In this document: positions 59,361-64,000 of the stretch, in pieces
Layout of the letters: each line of letters begins with the position of its first letter
How positions within the stretch are numbered: the first letter of the stretch is position 1
Source: an uncultured Spirochaetales bacterium
GTDB lineage: Bacteria > Spirochaetota > Spirochaetia > Sphaerochaetales > Sphaerochaetaceae
DNA: 64,000 bases
Reading direction: 5' to 3'
Assembly: GCA_944390865.1 (NCBI GenBank)
Contig: CALXRC010000006.1
Span: 1 to 64,000, forward strand
Program-made: the position numbers and the translations under genes
Notes under the pieces: generated by a model
What the model saw: the letters and a program-made list of their open reading frames with translations, nothing else
The model's database searches: none
What the model was told of the DNA's origin: nothing

Positions 59361-59386
59361 AAAAAAGGCACCCGAAGGTGCCTCAT
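59361..59386 (-). terminator. intrinsic terminator of the Nfu-like gene
   Basis: GGCACC (59367-59372) pairs with GGTGCC (59377-59382) around CGAA. On the minus strand six Ts follow. Confidence 0.85.
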
Positions 59387-59404
59387 CTCTTTGAATTAAC
59401 TTCA

Positions 59405-59650
59405 TCAGAACTGTGTTGCGTTAATGACCTCAAGCTGAGAATCTACTGTTGCTCGGAGATATTTTTCAACTCCGTTTTTGAGTGTCATCTGTGACATCGG
59501 GCAGCCAGCACATGCTCCGACAAGCTTTACAAACACATCTTTATTGTTTTCAAACTTGAGAAATTCGATATCTCCGCCATCATTCTGCAGAGAAGGCCTT
59601 ATTTGATTTATAGCTTCAATTATCTTGCTTTCAAGGGTAATCTCGCTCAT
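59405..59650 (-). CDS. NifU C-terminal-domain (Nfu) iron-sulfur carrier
   Basis: This 81-residue protein binds and delivers iron-sulfur clusters to client proteins. The Nfu signature GACAGCPMSQMTLKNGVE contains the CxxC that holds a cluster between two subunits, and LQNDGGDIEFL is the other conserved block. The ATG at 59650 is chosen for its AGGAGG seven bases upstream. The open frame extends 28 codons further but is not family-like. It is a single gene, divergent from parA and ended by a terminator. The iron-sulfur-rich enzymes in this window are natural clients. Confidence 0.93.
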   Translation of the reverse strand: MSEITLESKIIEAINQIRPSLQNDGGDIEFLKFENNKDVFVKLVGACAGCPMSQMTLKNGVEKYLRATVDSQLEVINATQF

Positions 59651-59712
59651 TTCTTTTCCTCCTGTGGTAACTAAAAATACAATAATAAAATGACAGCGGT
59701 CAAGGTTTTGTG

Positions 59713-59747
59713 TCGACAAGTTAATCATTTGCATATATAGTTAGAGC
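59713..59747 (+). promoter_or_regulatory. leaderless parA promoter
   Basis: TCGACA (59713-59718), 17 bases, TATAGT (59736-59741), then six bases to the ATG at 59748. No SD sequence is present. It has the same geometry as the parE and lgt promoters. Confidence 0.65.
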
Positions 59748-60518
59748 ATGCCTTCTGCACGTAAAATTATTTTTTTGAATCAGAAAGGTGGAGTTGGAAA
59801 GACAACTACCTGTGTTAACTTGGGATCATCGCTTTGTGCCATGGGATACAAAGTGCTTTTGATTGACTTTGACTCTCAGGGAAATCTTACTGGTGCCGTA
59901 TCCGGAGATGGAAGGAAACCTACCATGTACGATGTCATGAGCGGTCGTGTTTCTGCTGAAGCAGCAGTACAGGAAACTCCTTTTCAGAATCTTTATCTTA
60001 TTCCGGGTTCAATTGATCTTGCTGGGCTTAATGTTGAACTTGCTGATGAAGAAGACAGGAACCTTTTTCTCAAGAGGATGATTGCTGATTTATCCAGCCA
60101 GTATGATTTTATATTTGTTGATTGTCCTCCTTCGCTCGGTGTCATTACAATGAATGCACTGGCATGGGCAGAGAGCATAATAATACCGATGCAGTGCGAA
60201 TACTTCTCGATGGAGGGTCTCAACCTCCTGATGAGAACAGTGTCAAATGTGAGGAAGGAACTCAATCCTGAAATAAAGATTCTTGGTATTGTCTTCACAA
60301 TGTTCAGCAAGAAAAGCAGGCTCAACGCAGAAGTTGTCCGTGACACAAGCGAGTTTTTCCCGTCTCTTGTATTCAAGACAATCATTCCAAGAACTGTGCG
60401 TCTTGCGGAAGCCCCTTCTTTCGGACTTCCCATCAATGTCTATGATATCTCAAACGTTGGCAGCAAGGCCTATGCAGCGCTGGCAAAGGAGGTTGTGAAC
60501 CGTGTCGATCAAATCTAA
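59748..60518 (+). CDS. parA: chromosome partitioning ATPase ParA (Soj)
   Basis: In this 256-residue ATPase the deviant Walker A KGGVGKTTTCVNLG starts at residue 13, DFDSQGNLT is the A' box, and FVDCPPSLG the Walker B. It is the short chromosomal type without an N-terminal helix-turn-helix. It binds DNA nonspecifically as an ATP dimer and drives origin segregation with ParB. The N terminus MPSARKIIFLNQ is the normal start. It has no SD sequence and lies six bases after a -10 element. The last 17 bases overlap parB. Confidence 0.97.
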   Translation: MPSARKIIFLNQKGGVGKTTTCVNLGSSLCAMGYKVLLIDFDSQGNLTGAVSGDGRKPTMYDVMSGRVSAEAAVQETPFQNLYLIPGSIDLAGLNVELADEEDRNLFLKRMIADLSSQYDFIFVDCPPSLGVITMNALAWAESIIIPMQCEYFSMEGLNLLMRTVSNVRKELNPEIKILGIVFTMFSKKSRLNAEVVRDTSEFFPSLVFKTIIPRTVRLAEAPSFGLPINVYDISNVGSKAYAALAKEVVNRVDQI

Positions 60519-61551
60519 CCGGAAAGATCATTTGGGAAAAGGAATAAGCTCTCTGCTTGGCAATTTTTCCTATGACATGGCAGATGAACTTCTTGGAGAG
60601 CTGGAGAAAAATAAGCAGAAGCATGAAGAAGAACAGATGCCGGAGCCAGTAAAGGAAAAACCTGCTGAAAAGATCATTCCTAAAATCGCAGAAGTGAAGC
60701 CTGTGGAAATCAAGCCTGCGGAAACAAAGGGCATTGATGAAAATCAGGTGCTTTATGTCTCAATTGACAATATTCAGGTAAATCCTGATCAGCCAAGAAA
60801 ATCCTTTGATGAGAACAGCCTTCAGGAGCTTGCTGAGTCCGTCCGCAAACAGGGCATTCTTCAGCCTCTTCTTGTAGAAGAGTTCGCTCCTGGAAAATTC
60901 TCTATTATTGCAGGTGAGAGAAGATACAGGGCAGCTAGAATTGCGGGACTGGATAAAATACCAGTGCTTGTCCGCCGGCTGAACGAAATACAGCGCATTG
61001 AAGTCGCTCTGATCGAGAATATTCAGAGGGAGGACCTTAATCCTGTCGATGAGGCAGCCGCTTATCAGTTCCTGATCCAGAAATCAGGACTGACGCAGGA
61101 AGAGATTGCAAAGCGTGTAGGCAAAAACAGGTCAACAATCACAAACAGTCTCAGACTGCTTCAGCTTCCTGATTCAATTAAGGACGATCTTGTCTCCGGC
61201 CTTATCACTGCAGGGCATGCGAGGGCTATACTTTCCTGCATTAATCCGTCTGACAGGATTATTCTCAGAAACAGAATTGTTGATAAAGAACTGTCTGTAC
61301 GTGCAGCAGAGGCAGAAGCAGAGGCTCTTAATCAGGGAAAGAAGCTTATTCTCAAGAAGAAGGCCAGCCAGAAGAACAAGGATGCTGAGATTATCAGTAT
61401 CGAAGACAAGTTTCTTATGGCATTCGGCACTCATGTTGAGGTCAAGGGTTCTGCAAGGAGAGGCAAGCTGATTATTCCTTACAGCACTACAAGGGAACTT
61501 GAGAGGATTTATGCACTGCTCAAGGATGATCAGTTGTTCGATGAAGAATAA
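60502..61551 (+). CDS. parB: chromosome partitioning protein ParB (Spo0J)
   Basis: This 349-residue CTPase clamp loads at parS. It has an N-terminal ParA-stimulating segment (SNRKDHLGKGISSLLGN), an unusually long Lys/Glu/Pro-rich linker of about 60 residues, and the CTP-binding fold ending in IAGERRYRAARIAG. A helix-turn-helix follows (TQEEIAKRVGKNRSTITNSLR), then a C-terminal dimer domain with a KLIIPYSTTRELERIY segment. It starts with GTG, preceded by AGGAGG inside parA. The four parS sites just upstream of parA are its obvious targets. Confidence 0.97.
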   Translation: MSIKSNRKDHLGKGISSLLGNFSYDMADELLGELEKNKQKHEEEQMPEPVKEKPAEKIIPKIAEVKPVEIKPAETKGIDENQVLYVSIDNIQVNPDQPRKSFDENSLQELAESVRKQGILQPLLVEEFAPGKFSIIAGERRYRAARIAGLDKIPVLVRRLNEIQRIEVALIENIQREDLNPVDEAAAYQFLIQKSGLTQEEIAKRVGKNRSTITNSLRLLQLPDSIKDDLVSGLITAGHARAILSCINPSDRIILRNRIVDKELSVRAAEAEAEALNQGKKLILKKKASQKNKDAEIISIEDKFLMAFGTHVEVKGSARRGKLIIPYSTTRELERIYALLKDDQLFDEE

Positions 61552-61572
61552 TTTATTAACTTAGGGTTTATT

Positions 61573-62523
61573 ATGAGCAAAGAAACACTTAAAGATGGCC
61601 TTTATGCCATTCTGCATACGGAAAAGGGTGATATCATCCTGAATCTGGAGTACAAGAAGGCTCCTATGACTGTCATGAACTTCGTTGGTCTTGCGGAGGG
61701 TGTCCTCAATATTGAGGATCCTGATGAGCCGTTTTATGATGGCCTTATTTTCCATCGTGTGATTCCGAATTTCATGATTCAGGGCGGCTGTCCGAAGGGA
61801 ACAGGAACCGGTGGTCCTGGCTATCGCTTCCCTGATGAGTTTGATCCTTCCCTCAAGCATGACGGTCCGGGCGTGCTTTCCATGGCAAATGCAGGTCCCG
61901 GAACAAATGGAAGTCAGTTCTTCATCACACATGTCGCAACACCGTGGCTTGATGGAAAGCATTCTGTTTTCGGCCGCGTGGTGGAAGGTCAGGATGTTGT
62001 AAACAGCATTACAGCCGGCGACAAGATCAACAGCGTTGAGATTGTACGTGTCGGAAGCGAGGCTGAAAACTATAAAGTGACCAGAGAAGCTTTTGCAGAA
62101 CTTGTTGAGGCTTGTGAAAAGAAACAGATGGAGAGCGAGCTGGAAGAGAGACGCAGGCTTCACAGAGAACTTGACAACCGTTATCCCGGGGCTGTCAAGA
62201 AACCATCAGGTCTGTGGTATGTCGTGGAAAAGGAAGGAGACGGAAAGGCTCATCCCAAGATGGGAGATAAAGTGAAGGTCCATTATCATGGAACTCTCCT
62301 TGACGGCAGGGTCTTTGACTCATCAGTTGCCCGCAGGCAGCCAGCTACTTTCAAGGTCGGTCAGGTTATTGACGGCTGGAATGAGGCTCTGGTGGAGATG
62401 AGCAGGGGAGAGAAGCGTACTCTCATCATTCCTCCTGATCTTGCATATGGCGTTCATGGTGTGCCAGGCGTAATTCCGCCTAATGCCACTTTGATCTTTG
62501 AAGTGGAGCTTCTTGATTTCTGA
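61573..62523 (+). CDS. cyclophilin-FKBP fusion peptidyl-prolyl isomerase
   Basis: This 316-residue protein carries two unrelated isomerase folds. Residues 1-165 are a cyclophilin ([40 protein letters not shown]). A charged helical linker of about 45 residues follows, then an FKBP domain ([47 protein letters not shown] and the terminal [10 protein letters not shown]). There is no signal peptide, so it is cytoplasmic. It could assist folding of nascent proteins. Such dual immunophilins are rare and have been noted in Treponema and Flavobacteria. It lies 20 bases after parB. Confidence 0.92.
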   Translation: MSKETLKDGLYAILHTEKGDIILNLEYKKAPMTVMNFVGLAEGVLNIEDPDEPFYDGLIFHRVIPNFMIQGGCPKGTGTGGPGYRFPDEFDPSLKHDGPGVLSMANAGPGTNGSQFFITHVATPWLDGKHSVFGRVVEGQDVVNSITAGDKINSVEIVRVGSEAENYKVTREAFAELVEACEKKQMESELEERRRLHRELDNRYPGAVKKPSGLWYVVEKEGDGKAHPKMGDKVKVHYHGTLLDGRVFDSSVARRQPATFKVGQVIDGWNEALVEMSRGEKRTLIIPPDLAYGVHGVPGVIPPNATLIFEVELLDF

Positions 62524-62551
62524 GCTTTGTCAGGATCTGGAAAGCGCATTG

Positions 62552-62584
62552 AGGCCGGGCACGTGTATTCCCGGCCTTGTTTTT
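62552..62584 (+). terminator. terminator after the PPIase gene
   Basis: AGGCCGGG (62552-62559) pairs with CCCGGCCT (62570-62577). TGTTTTT follows. It probably ends the parA-parB-PPIase transcript. Confidence 0.8.
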
Positions 62585-62595
62585 GAGGGGTAGGC

Positions 62596-63963
62596 ATGAA
62601 AGCTGCACAGATACATTTTGTTTGTTCTTCCTGCGGCAGGGTTGAAAGCAAATGGCTTGGACGCTGTCCAGACTGCGGATCCTGGAACAGCTTCGTAGAA
62701 GAAAAGGTCATTCCGGCCAAGGCAGAGACTGCAGCCAGCCCGTCTCTTGATTCCCGCCTGAGAAAGCTTGCTGATGTGGAAGTGACAGATTCCGTCAGAG
62801 TGGAAAGCGGTCTGAGCGAGTTTGACAGAGTTCTTGGCGGCGGAATAATGAAGCCCTCTTCTGTCTTAGTGGGCGGAGAGCCCGGGATAGGAAAGTCTAC
62901 AATAATGCTTCAGCTGCTGGATGCCTGTTCCGGCAGGGATACAGTGCTTTATGTATCAGGGGAAGAAAGCCCTGGACAGGTGAAGCTCAGGGCTGAACGT
63001 CTGCATCTTAAGCTTGAAAAGATAAACATAATCTGTGATACAAGGCTTGAAGTACTGATGGACGTCATTGACTCTCTGAAGCCCGGTGTCGTTGTCATAG
63101 ACTCTCTTCAGACGTTAGCAAGCAGCACTGTCAGCAGTCTTGCCGGTTCTGTCAATCAGATGAGGTACTGCTGCATGGCCCTGTCAATGCAGGCCAAAGC
63201 GGGCGGCATTGCCATGTTCTTTATTGGCCATGTGACGAAAGACGGAATGCTTGCAGGACCAAAGATCGTTGAGCATCTTGTTGACACTGTCCTTTATTTT
63301 GAGAATGCACAGACTGGAGTGAGGATTCTCAGAAGCATAAAGAACCGTTTCGGTTCTGTTGATGAGATTGGTATTTTCCGCATGGATCAGGACGGTCTGA
63401 CTCCAGTAAGGGATCCGTCGCTTTTCTTTATCTCAAGCAGGGAGAAGGGCTCTCTTCCGGCAGGTATTGCTTACACTGCTGTCGCAGAAGGTTCAAGAAC
63501 TTTTCTTGTTGAAATACAGGCTCTCACAGTGCCGTGCAAAGGCGGACTGTCCAGAGTGTACTCTGACCGCATTGAAGCTGCTCGGATCAACCGTGTGGCA
63601 GCTATTCTGGAGCGGCATGCCGGCCTGATGCTTTCTGACAGTGATATCTACGTCAATGTGGCAGGCGGAATAAGGCTTAACGAAGTGTCCATTGAGCTTG
63701 CCGTCGCACTTGCTCTCTGGTCTGCAAAGACAAATACTGTGCTGGATGAAAAGCAGGTATGTTTCGGAGAGCTGTCTCTGGCAGGAGAAGTACGTCCAGT
63801 CGCCTTTCTTGAGCGCAGGATCAAGGCTGCCTCTGAAATGGGCTTTGATCATATCCTTGCCCCTTATTCTCCAGACATAAAGGCCCAGGGCAGTCTGAAA
63901 TGGTGCAGGAACATCAAGCAGGCAATAATGATTTCAAAGGCACATGGGCTGAATGACGAATGA
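62596..63963 (+). CDS. radA: DNA repair protein RadA
   Basis: This 455-residue branch-migration helicase acts in recombination. It has an N-terminal C4 zinc finger (CSSCGRVESKWLGRCPDCG, residues about 10-28), a RecA-like ATPase with Walker A GGEPGIGKST near 93, and the RadA-specific KNRFG motif near 249. A C-terminal Lon-protease-like domain without an active site contains VAGGIRLNEVSIELAVALAL and LAGEVRPV. A GAGGGG-type site precedes the ATG. The stop overlaps the start of a following gene (ATGA). Confidence 0.97.
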   Translation: MKAAQIHFVCSSCGRVESKWLGRCPDCGSWNSFVEEKVIPAKAETAASPSLDSRLRKLADVEVTDSVRVESGLSEFDRVLGGGIMKPSSVLVGGEPGIGKSTIMLQLLDACSGRDTVLYVSGEESPGQVKLRAERLHLKLEKINIICDTRLEVLMDVIDSLKPGVVVIDSLQTLASSTVSSLAGSVNQMRYCCMALSMQAKAGGIAMFFIGHVTKDGMLAGPKIVEHLVDTVLYFENAQTGVRILRSIKNRFGSVDEIGIFRMDQDGLTPVRDPSLFFISSREKGSLPAGIAYTAVAEGSRTFLVEIQALTVPCKGGLSRVYSDRIEAARINRVAAILERHAGLMLSDSDIYVNVAGGIRLNEVSIELAVALALWSAKTNTVLDEKQVCFGELSLAGEVRPVAFLERRIKAASEMGFDHILAPYSPDIKAQGSLKWCRNIKQAIMISKAHGLNDE

Positions 63964-64000
63964 GTGAAAATGCATATGGCAGCGGGTATCAGATGCCATA
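63960..64000 (+). CDS. start of a downstream gene cut by the window
   Basis: An ATG at 63960-63962 overlaps the radA stop (ATGA) and opens a frame reading MSENAYGSGYQMP to the window end. The coupling geometry is the same as at other operon junctions here. Too little is present to name a family. Confidence 0.45.
   Translation, partial: MSENAYGSGYQMP

Noticed and set aside
58446-59400. The parS zone as the replication origin
   Set aside because: It is AT-rich and close to gyrA and parAB, but I could not find a cluster of DnaA-box-like sites in it. The two other clusters are better candidates.
61561-62163. A 200-codon frame opposite the PPIase gene
   Set aside because: It is cysteine- and histidine-rich, without family motifs, and lies fully within a well-supported gene.

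Overview
The window is a continuous, gene-dense, roughly half-GC bacterial chromosome segment from a diderm that carries a long YidC (about 588 residues), Lgt and a signal-peptide-bearing S41 protease. Several genes point to a spirochaete of the Treponema/Sphaerochaeta type: a large protein with two receiver-like domains and a PEP-synthase ATP-grasp domain, a very long GH13 protein, a cyclophilin-FKBP fusion, and two type II topoisomerases with alanine at the usual quinolone-resistance serine. This taxonomic call is an inference from gene content. No ribosomal RNA gene is present to confirm it. The metabolism looks anaerobic and fermentative: pyruvate:ferredoxin oxidoreductase, rubrerythrin with a PerR-like regulator, rubredoxin, ferredoxin, glutamate dehydrogenase and an iron alcohol dehydrogenase.

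Region by region. 1-15.7 kb: an unclear partial gene, nifJ, an acetyltransferase, a nitroreductase, gdhA, the receiver/ATP-grasp protein overlapping an iron alcohol dehydrogenase, then a tightly coupled parE-parC-RluA-family operon on the minus strand. 15.8-16.3 kb: four tRNA genes (Ser-TGA, Ser-GCT, Arg-GCG, Ser-CGA). 16.3-34.8 kb: MATE pump, bcp, a DUF4037-like protein, a rubredoxin-ferredoxin-TSUP operon, pth, the GH13 giant, an SDF-type symporter coupled to an unknown membrane protein, ybaK, gpmI, an aminopeptidase P, and divergent lgt and S41 protease. 35-40.6 kb: an odd sigma-54-activator-like ATPase and a small catabolic island (enolase-superfamily dehydratase, esterase, SLC13-type permease) facing an AraC regulator. 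40.6-41.0 kb: a cluster of DnaA-box-like sites around an AT-rich core. 41-46 kb: murA, two sugar or nucleoside kinases and the perR-rbr pair. 46-64 kb: the conserved origin neighbourhood, with jag-yidC-rnpA-rpmH-dciA-recF-dnaN-dnaA on the minus strand and gyrB-gyrA-(parS x4)-parA-parB-PPIase-radA on the plus strand. Gene polarity switches between dnaA and gyrB.

The most striking unlisted signal is a recurring promoter design. A sigma-70 type -10 element lies exactly six or seven bases before the start codon, with no Shine-Dalgarno sequence. It is seen at dnaA, parA, parE, lgt, the S41 protease, the rubredoxin gene, the MATE gene and the receiver/ATP-grasp gene. These genes are predicted to make leaderless mRNAs, while their neighbours have clear AGGAG-type sites. 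A second signal is the pair of repeat clusters, TTTTCCACA near murA and TTTTCAACA between dnaA and dnaN, which are competing candidates for oriC or for DnaA-binding control regions. No prophage, insertion sequence, transposase or CRISPR array was seen.
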